Shown in pieces: positions 11,950-22,900 of a stretch of 64,000 nucleotides of DNA. This DNA comes from Hericium rajendrae (taxonomy: Eukaryota; Basidiomycota; Agaricomycetes; Russulales; Hericiaceae). The stretch is from assembly GCA_033439255.1 (NCBI GenBank), contig CM065888.1, forward strand, positions 1,860,001-1,924,000, read 5' to 3'. Positions within the stretch are counted from its first letter, which is position 1. The number at the start of each line of letters is the position of its first letter. The notes under the pieces were generated by a model. The model searched no databases. It had not been told where the DNA came from and was given only the letters and a program-made list of their open reading frames with translations. The translations under genes were made by a program, and so were the position numbers.

Positions 11950-12050
11950 TTACATAATCCGCAGCATGGGCAAAATGACATATTCCCGTCCCATGACATC
12001 ATGAGGGGGACGGGAGTACGTCATTTTGCCCGTGCTGCGGATTACATAAG
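11950..12050. repeat. Palindromic mini-element (101 bp)
   Basis: Inverted arms of about 45 bp contain CCGCAGCA.GGGC and ATGACRTA.TCCCGTCCC around a short centre. Copies lie at 51919-52020 (the same locus in E1 copy 2) and, as an independent insertion or relict, at 44143-44224 inside G. Confidence 0.75.
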
Positions 12051-12361
12051 CAATTTATAAGCAGGAAAAAATCGAAAAAATCATTCAAGTCTAGGGCAAA
12101 TCATCAGATCATCTGAGAATAGACACATACTGAGTAGTATAAAAAATCAGTAAAAATCGTGTTAATATGGCCATTGATAGTACTATTTAGAAACACTTGA
12201 GTTTATGTTTATAGCTAGAGAATTGACAAAGATATAGCCAAATTACTGATTCAGACCCCTAGAAGGCAAAAATAAAATCAATCTAGACAACATACAACAG
12301 TTGACAGACCTTCAAAGGCCACACTTATGTACTTCATAAATGTAAACACAATTAATGAGAA

Positions 12362-12407
12362 GTCACGTGCAACAGCGAGCCTGACCGAGCTCGCTGTTGC
12401 ACGTGAC
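12362..12407. repeat. CACGTG-containing 19-bp-stem hairpin
   Basis: GTCACGTGCAACAGCGAGC pairs perfectly with its complement around an 8-nt centre. A version at 45930-45977 in G has GCGACAGCG/CGCTGTCGC where this one has GCAACAGCG/CGCTGTTGC, a two-sided change that keeps the pairing. Confidence 0.85.
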
Positions 12408-15041
12408 CATTATTTTGTCATTAGTTCAACTCTTGCTGGTAGCAAAGTTTAAAAATAAGAGATAAGTGTAAAACAATATACTTTGAAGATGGAGATTTTG
12501 CAGTATGACAATACTAGTATATTCAATTCTCTGTTATCTTATTAATTCTGTGAGCATAACACTACAAAGTTAGAACAATTTAAAAGGAATCGTATTGCCG
12601 TGCAAAGCATCGGCCCTCTTCCCCCAAGTATGTCTGATGTTTAATACAAAGTCTGATAATATTTGTTGTGTCTGACAGAATTTGAAACTCTGAAAGGTCT
12701 GAGAATGTCTAATGATAGACACCTGTAGGATTTTCATCTGAAAATTGTTGATTTATCTGAAAAAATATTCAATCTCTGACAAAATTATAAATGTCTGAAT
12801 ATTTTTGAAGATCTGATAGCTCTGATGGCATCTGAAGCACATCTGAAAGTGAAAAGTATCTGCTCATCATTTTATGCATATTTTGGTCCAGACAATTGAA
12901 AAAATTCAGACAAATCAGATTGTCAGACAAGTTAGTAAATATGGCTTTTGCTGATGTAGTGATCCGCTCCTCACATCCAGTCCGCGCTACGAGCCCATAC
13001 AGGATCTGTCTCTCCCATCTCCACTCCCGTGCTCGTCCCCTTTGCCCGGTAGCAGTCCTCCTCCTGATGATACAAATATCAGTGCTGGGCATCCGGAAGC
13101 TGTGCTGTCACCTCACTTACCAAGCCGATTTACTGTACATGGCCCAGCGCTATCCTCGGATCCGCCAGACCAACTGTATGACGATCACGGCGGCGTTCTC
13201 ACTCAGAATGAACTTCACATGGCTCACCGCTCATCAACACCAGCATTGTATGGTGATGGATCTGAAGAAGAAGGCGATGGTTATGCTTGGGTTGCCGATG
13301 AGCCATCTGGCTCGGATGAGTCCGACTTAGACTATCTCTCTGATATAGGGCATGAATCGGATGACATTTCCGATACTGGTATCGGTATAATGTTCGCTTT
13401 TAATGTGCACTGTCCATCGGGCTCACATTGCTTCGTGCAGATGATGATATTCCTGCAGCTCATTTAGACGACCAAGGTGACGATGCAGAGTGGTGGCCAT
13501 GGCGAGACAAAAAGGTAATGTGCTTAGCTCATCATACGTGATCACTTACTGACTGATCATGATTCGACATACAGGATTGTCTGCTTGATTTGCTCGGAGC
13601 ATTCCCACGTGCCGTGTTTTCAGAGTCTGAATTAGAGATCACACACTGGTTTGCGATGAAGCTTGGTGTCTCGAATCTGCCGTCTGTCAAAGCAGTCAAG
13701 CACCGCTGAAAGCATATTCTCAAGTTGGCAGGCTCTCGTCTGGCCCTGGCGAAGGGATCATTTGGTCACTTCTATAGTACAACAAGCCTTGCGAAGATTA
13801 TAGCACATGTATGTTAATGCAATCATGACGGTTGACTTCTCATTGACATTGATAAAGGAAATGGTCAATCCGCGTGTTCGACCTCATCTCGAGTTCTACC
13901 CAGACACTACCAAAGGATCTCAAAAACATTCTAAAGCAACAAATGGTCGCCGATGGGGCAAGGAAGTCGATCCAAATATAAGCGGACCCATGGCTCGAGC
14001 CCAAGGACAAGATTACTTTGTCAAAGAGCCAGCATTAGTCAAGCGTGATCGGTCAGGTGCTATCGAACCTGTCTTCGTAACTCGATTTGTCATGCGAGAT
14101 AAAAAATTGATTGCACGAGGACATCCAATGTCAGTTGTTGATGATTTATCTGGATACATCATCAAAGGAGAGCAATGTGTCGAGATTCCTCTCGATGAAT
14201 TTCTTCTCAACTTCAACAATTTTTGTGATGGTCATACTCGGTATCATCTTCCTGACCCAAATCATATCATTGGTAAATTATTTATATTTATAACTGGTGA
14301 TAATCATTATTTATCATTGATACAGGTGTACACTCCTACACTGATAAGGGTTATATTGTTGCATCTATTGACCTCAACCTTCCAAATCCATGGCGAATCA
14401 AAGCCAATGGACATCCTGTCTTGGGATTGCCACTTTGGTTATATTGTGATGATACATCAGGTAATGTTTCTAAAAAGTGGAACAAGCACAATTCCTTCCT
14501 TTTTATTTTAGCAGGATTGCCTTTAGACAAGACTCTTCTTCCTTACAATATACATTTTCTATCAACCTCAAATCTGGCTCCACCTCTTGAAATGTTGGAG
14601 AAAATTATCCAGGAGCTTTTGTAAGATATCATCTTTTGCATTTAATAAATATAGATACTAAAATATTTTGTAGAGAGCTTCAATCGGAGGGCCTTGCTGT
14701 TACAGATATAGATGGCAAGGAGGTCCTTCTAATTTTGTGGATATTGGCATTTCTTGGAGATAATCCAATGCAAAGTGAACTTGCATCACACATCGGTTTA
14801 ACAGGAAAATTTTTCTGTCGTGTCTGCCATGTATGTGGAAAATCAAAGGCTCGTGCCACAGATATTGATGGAGAGATTGCACGAATCACTGAGTTTATCA
14901 ATGCAAGTACATTTAGATTCTCTTGATATATATCTCTGACTTATTTGTAGACTGGAGATCCTCGAACAAAGCAAGATACTATGGAGAAACTAGAAGAGCA
15001 ACTGAATCATCTGATGAAGAGGGTCCCTACTCATGCTAGTG

Positions 15042-15332
15042 CATCAGGAAAAGGGGAAATGTCTGACTGTCTGACTGTCTGACAGTTGTCTGAAATGTCT
15101 AAACTTCTGACCCACATATGGATGGAATTACATATAGATTATTATTATATAGAGCTCAGATAGACTCAGACTTCAGTCTGACATCAGACAAAAATGTCTG
15201 AAAGGCACTTGACGATAGAGACCCGTCTAATTGGTCTGATTGTCTGATCATCTGGACCAGACAGAACCAGACAGAATCAGATCAGATTAGACAAAGTCAG
15301 ACACCATTCAGACAAATGCTGGTTTACTGATG
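15042..15332. mobile_element. MITE-3 (291 bp)
   Basis: Tips CATCAGGAAAAGGGG... and ...GCTGGTTTACTGATG, flanked by TG/TG (15040-15041, 15333-15334). The interior is rich in TCTGA/TCAGA, like the larger TCTGA transposons. It is inserted in a transposase exon. Confidence 0.85.
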
Positions 15333-16381
15333 TGCTGCAGCAACAGACTCAGGCAATAAGGACAAGCATGCAGCACCATTGTTTGAGTCTTTGGCAGTAA
15401 CTTGTGCAGCAGTCAAAGAACACAACCGTGCACTACATCAACCTGAGAGTACTGGATTGTTAGAGGCAATTTCAGCAGTACGAAAGAATCAATCATCTAC
15501 AGAGATTTTCAATCCTATCTTTCGTCTGCTAGGTAAATTCTTATCAAGATATTTTGACTGTATACTAATTTTATAATGAATTAGGTATGGATCCAAATCA
15601 GGATACACCTGTTGAAATCTTGCATTGCATCCTTTTGGGTGTAGTCAAGTACTTTTGGCGAGATGCTGTTTCACGTCAGAATGCAGCAGGCAAGCAAAAG
15701 TTGAAGACAAGGCTTTCAAGTCTAGATGTATCTTCACTTGGACTTTCTCCAATTCAAGCAAATACCTTGGTTCAATATGCAGGTTCATTGACTGGTCGAG
15801 ATTTTCGTATTGTTCTTCAAGTGGCTCCTGCAGTTCTATTTGGACTTATTCCAGCACCTGCTTATGAAGCATGGATTTCCTTATGTCGCATGGCACCTCT
15901 TATCTTCCAGCCTGAAATTTCTGACTTGAACTCATATCTTGTATGTTTATATTCTTCTTAATAAACATTTGTACTGATTTTTTTTTTAAATTAGCATTCT
16001 CTAACAAAAGCAATTGATGACTTTCTTGCAGCAACTGCATTATGGAATACTCAATGGTTCAACAAGCCCAAGTTCCATATTCTTCTGCATCTACCCATTC
16101 ATGTCAAGCGTTTTGGTCCAGCAATATTGTTTGCCACTGAAGGGTTTGAATCCTATAATTTTGTTGTTCGTTTGCGGAGTGTGCATTCCAACCGTCATGC
16201 TCCTAGTATTGATATTGCAGAGGCTATGAGCTTCATGCATGCTGCCCGTCACTTGGTCAGCAGAGGTCTGGTAGAAACACCAGATCATGAGACTCGAACA
16301 GCAGGATCAGAAGTTCTCGCACTTGTACAGGAAGCACAATTTATACGCTTCATGAATTTTGGAAAGATGGCAGATGATGAA

Positions 16382-16782
16382 CATCAGGAACCTTCAAAAC
16401 TTTCTGATGGACCCTGCAGAGTCTGATCAACTGCAAGACCTGATCCAGCTGCAGGCTCTAATTAGAGATCAATTTCTGATCAGAGCTTTTATATTTTGAA
16501 ATCAATAACTATTGACAGATATAGTAGTCATCCAACTCTAATCATTAGATGCAACAAAGTTTTCAATATCTAAAATTTATATAAATCTGATCAGTTCTGA
16601 TCAGTCTGCGAGCATTCTGCATTGATACTTTTTTGAATCTTGAGGTCAAATATTCTGCAGCTAGCTGAGAGTAGCTGATGCTGTCTGAGAGTGTCTGATG
16701 TGTCTGATGCAACTGCTGCAGGTCATGCAGACACTGTCAGATGTCTCGCAGGTCAAACAGAAAGTTTTGAAGGTTCCTGATG
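16382..16782. mobile_element. MITE-1 (401 bp)
   Basis: CATCAGGAACCTTC tips, flanked by AA/AA (16380-16381, 16783-16784). It is inserted in the transposase gene after the codons for MADDE. Confidence 0.92.
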
Positions 16783-17009
16783 AAGGTATGTGCCTTAAAT
16801 GATTCAGTGATATTTTGTTGATTCATTATTGTCAATAGAAATATCACAGCCTTCACTTGTACATCGTCACAAGTTATCATGGAATGAAACACAAGCAGGC
16901 GCAGCAGGCTTCACGATGGCATTTTCGGAGGGATCTATTTATACATTTCCCAGTGCAGCACTACCAAATGGTGATGTGACACGTGTGGGCAACTTTGTTG
17001 TCTTCAGCA

Positions 17010-17410
17010 CATCAGGAACCTTCAAAACTTTCTGATGGATCCTGCAGAGTCTGATCAACTGCAAGACCTGATTCAGCTGCAGGCTCTAATTAGAGGACAA
17101 TTTCTGATCAGAGATTTTATATTTTGAAGTCAATAACTATTGGCAGATATAGTAGTCATCCAACTCTAATCATTAGATGCAACAAAGTTTTCAATATCTA
17201 AAATTTATATAAATCTGATCAGTTCTGATCAGTCTGCAAGCATTCTGCATTGATACTTTTTTGAATCTTGAGGTCAAATATTCTGCAGCTAGCTGAGAGT
17301 AGCTGATGCTGTCTGAGAGTGTTTGATGTGTCTGATGCAACTGCTGCAGGTCATGCAGACACTGTCAGATGCCTTGCAGGTCAAACAGAAAGTTTTGAAG
17401 GTTCCTGATG
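17010..17410. mobile_element. MITE-1 (401 bp)
   Basis: CATCAGGAACCTTC tips, flanked by CA/CA (17008-17009, 17411-17412). The second MITE-1 copy in the same transposase gene, 228 bp from the first and in the same orientation. Confidence 0.92.
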
Positions 17411-18082
17411 CAGCAACATCAGTCCAGGACCATTACTCGGTCGGGTTCAAGAAATTATTGGGTCTGCAACGACACGCATTGCCGTGCTCATCCAACAATG
17501 GTCAATCGGAGAGCCATGCATGCCTTATCGGCTGCTATCAATCAGGCCCATGGAACAAGTTTTTCTTGTAGCACTGCAAGATAATGTACGTGCATCCAAA
17601 TGATACTGTGATGTCAAATAACTGATCATCATTCATGGAAATAGAGCATTCAATGCAATATCCATACCTTTCATAATTGCGTAGCAAGAGGCTGCCAACC
17701 CACACTAACACGCGAAGTACATGAGGAGCGACGTCAAACAGGGAGATTGGAAGAAGAGATTCAACATACCGAGGAGCCCGATGATCGTATCCTGAATCTG
17801 GCACAGCTGCGAAGTGCTGTCATCGTCCAAGGCTTCCAACCTGCAGTGTCATATCCTGCAATCCCCCAATTGGAGGTCATTAGACAGGCTGTAATGACTC
17901 AAGCAGAGGCCTTACGCATGGCAGCAGAAGCAAAAGAAGCTAAAGAAGTCAAACAGACAAAGGAGAAGAGGAAAGCCGAGGGCGAAGGCACACGCCAAAC
18001 TCGTAAACGGCAATGGACAGCCACAGTTAACTCCAACTTACCAGAAACATCGCAGGAAGACCTCCGAAGTGGCCAAACGTAG

Positions 18083-19259
18083 CTGATGAATGAGAGGCAT
18101 GCAGATCGCGAGCACATGTGGGAGGGAGGGGACACACTGCCATCATCCACGCAGCCCATGAGCAGGATCCGGTTCTCACCCTCCATCGCCGTCGACACGT
18201 CGCCAAGGGACTTGGGTTTGGGGCGCAGCTCGCTGATGATTTGCACCATGTTTGCAGGCGAGGTGTAGAAGGATGCAGAGGTCAGCGAGTAGTGCAACAC
18301 TGCATCCATCCGTGGTGTCAAGCGCACGTGACGTGGGAGGCAGAGCAGAGTCGGACGCAGCTTGGTCCTCGATGTAGAAGCCCTGCGAGTCTACGCAACG
18401 TGGGCGCGGACAGGGATGCGCATGGTTTCTCGATGCCTATCGGTTTGATGTGCCACTACGAGTTAGTAATACAGGACGCGGATGAAGCGCTCCTCTGGAT
18501 CATCACATTTCTCAGTGCTGTGTGTGCAGGAATGTAAGCAGACATGGGCGAGCAGCAAAAGCTCCACGCACCCGAGGATAAGATCAGGATGCACCATGAA
18601 GTCGGTGATGCGCTCGAGCAGGCTTGGCCAGCTATTCACGTTCCCGGGCCTTCATATGATGCGTGCCTTGCCGAGATTGCAGGCATGATTGACCGCAGCT
18701 GGCTGTTCAGTGTAGGTAGCGAGAATCACCAGCAGGCTTTAATGCCAGGCTTGGATGCATCGCACTTCTGCAGCTGGTGCGGATGGATCCCAGGGACCTT
18801 GCAAAGCCCTGCGCCACCTTTGTAATCAGCCAGCATGGTGTGGCTGTCGACCGATGGGCACGCAACATGCTCGAAAAGCTCGCGCATGCTCGAAAAGCTC
18901 GCACGGGTGGAGGCGCCGTGAGCATACCCTGTGAGACGTGCATTCTTCCACAAAGGCCAAGGCACATGCATGTTGCGGATGCGAGTACCGATCGTCAGCA
19001 TGTTGAGGTCGTTGAGTGATATGCTTGAAACTTGGTCGAGTTCTCGGGCGAACGAGATGTGAATGGGTTTCAAGGGATGCTTCGGTCCTGCGTGGAATTG
19101 GGTGCTGAGATCAGTAACAGCAGGATCTGTTAATGTATCTATTACTCACCGACCTCTATGGGAAATGCATTCGGATGCCATTATGCAGGTGGGAGACTGT
19201 GAACGGTGAGCATGCGTGGCCTTGTTGACTTCTGTTGGACCCACAGAAACCTAGGTTGG
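18083..19259 (-). pseudogene. Unrecognised gene remnant
   Basis: The minus strand has ORF pieces of ordinary codon composition at 18726-19073 and 17899-18327. Phrases such as SFARELDQVSSISLNDLNML and HVPWPLWKNARLTGYAHG look like real protein. They lie in different frames and an intron-like break falls near 19080-19140. I do not recognise the family. The remnant is cut on its upstream side by the MITE-2/E1/G nest and the RecQ/DUF6589 element, so the rest of the gene may lie elsewhere or be lost. Confidence 0.35.
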
Positions 19260-19839
19260 TACATCAGGAAGGTTGACAACTTTCTGATTGACCTGACAAT
19301 TTCTAACCCTACTGACAGCTCCTGATTGACCTGATCCACCTGAAAGCAATCTTAACAGGCAAATATCTGATCAAACTTTTACATTTAAGTAAAGAGATTT
19401 ATTGTCAGATATATAAGTTTGTAATCTCTAACTAATAGATATAACAAAATTTCTGATATCTGAAAATTTCTAAATCTGAGAGTGTCTGACCTGAGAATTT
19501 TTTCAAATCTGGAGGTCAAATATCTGAAAATTATCTGCAACTGTCTGAGAGCATCTGATGGTGTCTGACACTGTCTGATCCATCTGACTGATATTTGACC
19601 TCCAGATTTGAAATCAGACACTCTCGGATTTTCAACTTGGGGGAAGAGGGCCGATGCTTTGCACGGCAATACGATTCCTTTTAAATTGTTCTAACTTTGT
19701 AGTGTTATGCTCACAGAATTAATAAGATAACAGAGAATTGAATATACTAGTATTGTCATACTGCAAAATCTCCATCTTCAAAGTATATTGTTTTACACTT
19801 ATCTCTTATTTTTAAACTTTGCTACCAGCAAGAGTTGAA

Positions 19840-19885
19840 CTTGGGGGGAGAGGGCCGATGCTTCGCACGGCAAAACGATTCCTTT
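19840..19885 (-). other. 3' terminus of G with subterminal hairpin
   Basis: Read on the minus strand: AAGGAATCGT (the inner copy of the asymmetric repeat), then GCCGTGC...GCATCGGC forming a small stem with one bulge, then 14-15 nt to the terminal CCAAG. E2 has GCCATGC...GCATTGGC at the same place, a G-C to A-T exchange on both sides of the stem. Confidence 0.7.
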
Positions 19886-19905
19886 TTTATTTAATTATTT
19901 AGTCA

Positions 19906-22900
19906 TTAAGGTGCATAAATAAGTAAACTTGCTTCTCGCTCTTTTGCATAATGCAAATTATCAAAACCTGACAGCATACCTTCAAACTCACATTGTCTAC
20001 CAGTAGTTACTCCATCATAGTACCAGATCCTTTTTCCTTTGTCAATAATTCTTGCAGTAAAATGAACATCTCCAAAATACACTATAGCCACCAGTTTGAA
20101 TGATGTCTTTTCATTATTTGTGTGATGCTTCATGGTAAATGAGTGATTTATTTTTATATTATGATAGTCCACTTCTATAGCTATCAATGGTGGACTGTTG
20201 TTGGTAAAAACAGTAGTAGTATGAAGTGCACTATTGCACTGAGGGCATTTTTTCATACTAATTCCATTCATAATTTTTCCTAATTCACTAGCAGTATTTG
20301 AGTCTGCAGACAAGCTAGAAATATGCCATACAAGATTATGAACATTTTCAGTCACAGAATACTCACAAGATGTACAATTGTCTTCTACATATCCTACATC
20401 TGTTTGACATGCAAGTATAACAGAGGTTAACTCTCTGATATCAGTTCCCACTCCTTGTGTATTAGGAAATTTGATAGGATCAAATTGTGTGAGCAAAGCT
20501 CTAACATTTTTTCTTATTAACTCAAAGTCAGAATGTTCCAAGTGAGTCCATTCATTATTCAATGTACTACAGTAATTGTTCAAATTTGCTAAGTGATCTT
20601 CCCAAAGATCTTTTTTTGTCCTAAAAATATGATAAAGGATGGTAAACAATGTATCATATGCACAGCTCCAAGTTTGACCACACCATTTCAATCCAATAGG
20701 AGAAGAAACTTTTACCTTTGAAGTACCACTTGTTTTTTGTTTTTTTATCTTTCTTTTATCAGCAGCTTCTTTACTAACCTGATCTAATGCTTTTGTTCCA
20801 TTTGCTGTATCAAAGCTATCTGGCTTCTCTTCAAATGTTACAAGCTTTCTTTTCTTAAGATTATCAGGCTCCTCTATACTATTTTTATTAATTGTATCAG
20901 TCTTTTGTTTGACTAAAATTGTCCATTCTGCATTCTTTGTGTTATGAACAAGTTCAAAAGGATCTGATTTTGTCCATTTGAGTGGAACAGGCATATTTGG
21001 TGGGACATAATCAACTCCTTTCCACATTTGATACTGCTGGATGCGAGCTGCTCTAGTAGGAGCATCAATGATTGCAGGAAGTTTCTTGTAATATTGAAGA
21101 CAAGTTATTTCATCTAATAGCTCAAGCTCTCTAAATTCTGATCTTAGATATCCAGGCAGTCTTCCTTTAATTTTATCAGTATTAAATTGCTGAAGAATAG
21201 CTGTTCCGGCAATACTTGAGCTTCGTGAGAGAGCAGTATAGACTCCTCTTTGGTCCTTACAATTTTGAATATCAACAACATTGAATGGTCGTGTTCTTCC
21301 TTGAGAAGCATAGTCTGTCATTGAAAAGTTAGGTAGGATGGGAATCTGAGATCTACTAATCCATATTTCTTTATCATTGGGCATAAAGCATTTGATTTTC
21401 TCTTCAACTCTGGAGATAGGAACAACATTAAGAGGCAGTCCTGTGAGTTGGACTGGCTTGGGTGCACAAGTCAATCTCACAAAGACTACGTCTAACACAA
21501 GCTTGTCATCAATACCAGTATGACACTTCCATCCTACGACCACACCTTCAGCTCCATTGGTAACACACATCTCAGTTGCTTCATTATGTTTGAGCATGAC
21601 AGGCATTCCTATACACAAAGATAGTTTCCCTGCATAGTGTTTAGTCATAGATGGAATTAACTCCCATAGTTTTCTTTGCAAGGTAATGTGAATTTGATTG
21701 TTTGCTCTTATAGGATCACTATACATATTTTTTTCTTTTTACTTGACAAAGATTCATCAGCCTTATGCCATCTATCTATAGAGTAAAAGTGTACAAGTTT
21801 TTGACCGGACTCCATTCCACATCGAATTGTTCCTGCTTTATTAATTTCATCTCTCTGAATGTTGAATGATGTAATGATAGATACATTTCGAAATTGAGGA
21901 TCTGCAATGTTGGGTCTATTGGCCCCAGGTCCTGTAATTCTAGATCTAAGAAGGTTGATATCATCTTCTGTACAATATTTGTATCTCATATTTTCTAAAG
22001 CTCTTCTAAATCTAGCATCATCAGGTGTCTGTGTTTTTTGACGCATATTCTGTCTTAAAATTACTACAGTCACAAACTGATGCCATAATGCTTTTCCTAA
22101 ACAAGCCTTTTGTTTTAAATGAGAATGAGTGGTGTGAATTATGGTATCTACATCCTGACTGTACAAGGCACTATTAGCAGGAGGAGGTAGTTGAGCAAAG
22201 TCACCAGCAAGAATGATGTTCACACCTCCAAAAGGTTGATCTTCTACTTTGAGTGCACTGCTCACATCAGGAAGGTTGACAACTTTCTGATTGACCTGAC
22301 AATTTCTAACCCTACTGATAGCTCCTGATTGACCTGATCCATCTGAAAGCAATCTTAACAGGCAAATATCTGATCAAACTTTTACATTTAAGTAAAGACA
22401 TTCATTGTCAGATATATAAGTTTGTAATCTCTAACTAATAGATATAACAAAATCTCTGATATCTGAAATTTTCTAAATCTGAGAGTGTCTGATCTGAGAT
22501 TTTTCAAATCTGGAGGTCAAATATCTGAAAATTATCTGCAACTGTCTGAGAGCATCTGATGGTGTCTGACACTGTCTGATCCATCTGACTGATATTTGAC
22601 CTCCAGATTTGAAATCAGACACTCTCAGATTTTCAAAAATTTCAGATATCAAAGATTTTGATATATCTATTAGTTAGAGATTAAAAACTTATATATCTGA
22701 CAATAAATGTCTTTTCTTGAATGTAAAAGTCTGATCAGATATTTGCTTCTCAAGATTGCTTTCAGGTGGATCAGGTCAATCAGAAGCTGTCAGTAAGGTT
22801 AGAAATTGTCAGGTCAATCAGAAAGTTGTTAACCTTCCTGATGCATTTGGGCACTGATATTGTACAAACTATTGCAATCTACCATAGACACCTCATCTAG

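Larger units (their letters stand above)
4273..12628 (+). mobile_element. E1 copy 1, non-autonomous Helentron-like element
   Basis: The 5' end is TTACGATTCCTTAGAATCGT and the 3' end is ...GGCCCTCTTCCCCCAAG. Without the nested E2 it is 1,659 bp, exactly the length of E1 copy 2 (19636-52999) without its nested element. Ends are asymmetric inverted repeats: ACGATTCCTT at the 5' tip against AAGGAATCGT about 35 bp inside the 3' end, followed by a small hairpin. The target is TTTGTAA^TATG of the TCTGA transposon, with no duplication. No coding capacity is seen. The body holds a palindromic mini-element (11950-12050) and a CACGTG-rich hairpin (12362-12407). It was presumably mobilised by a Rep like that of element G. 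Confidence 0.85.
3541..12956. mobile_element. Second TCTGA-rich DNA transposon, split by E1
   Basis: Segments 3541-4272 and 12629-12956 are one TCTGA-rich non-coding element interrupted by the E1 Helentron. A degenerate unit containing 'GATAGACACCTG' recurs near 4012, 4130, 4231 and 12712. The right end is ...TTTTGCTGATG at 12956, followed by TA, and is homologous to the end at 1138. The left boundary is not resolved; no CATCAG tip with a matching TA duplication was found. It abuts the 5' part of the Tnp2-like transposase gene and probably cut off that gene's first exons. Confidence 0.6.
12960..18082 (+). pseudogene. Tnp2/CMC-like DNA transposase, broken
   Basis: Exon fragments in order: a Pro/Ser-rich N-terminus with acidic stretch (13042-13460), about 13455-13795 with WWPWRD, 13856-14274, 14330-14460, 14516-14622, 14672-14905, then 15340-15530, 15586-15940, 15995-16381 and 17411-17600, and a charged C-terminus (about 17670-18082). 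Landmarks are CRVCHVCG, DTPVEILH near 15608-15631 followed by KYFWRD, and a C-terminal HNCVARGC motif. This layout is common in basidiomycete genomes and I take it as Tnp2-like of the CMC group; KDZ-type is an alternative. Three MITEs split it, the start is cut by the TCTGA transposon, and a TGA at about 13708 reads as a mutated CGA. It is not functional as it stands. Confidence 0.7.

Noticed and set aside
12960-18082. KDZ (Kyakuja/Dileera/Zisupton) transposase
   Set aside because: The KDZ hallmark motifs I would expect were not seen, and associated elements have 2-bp rather than longer duplications. It remains an alternative for the superfamily name.
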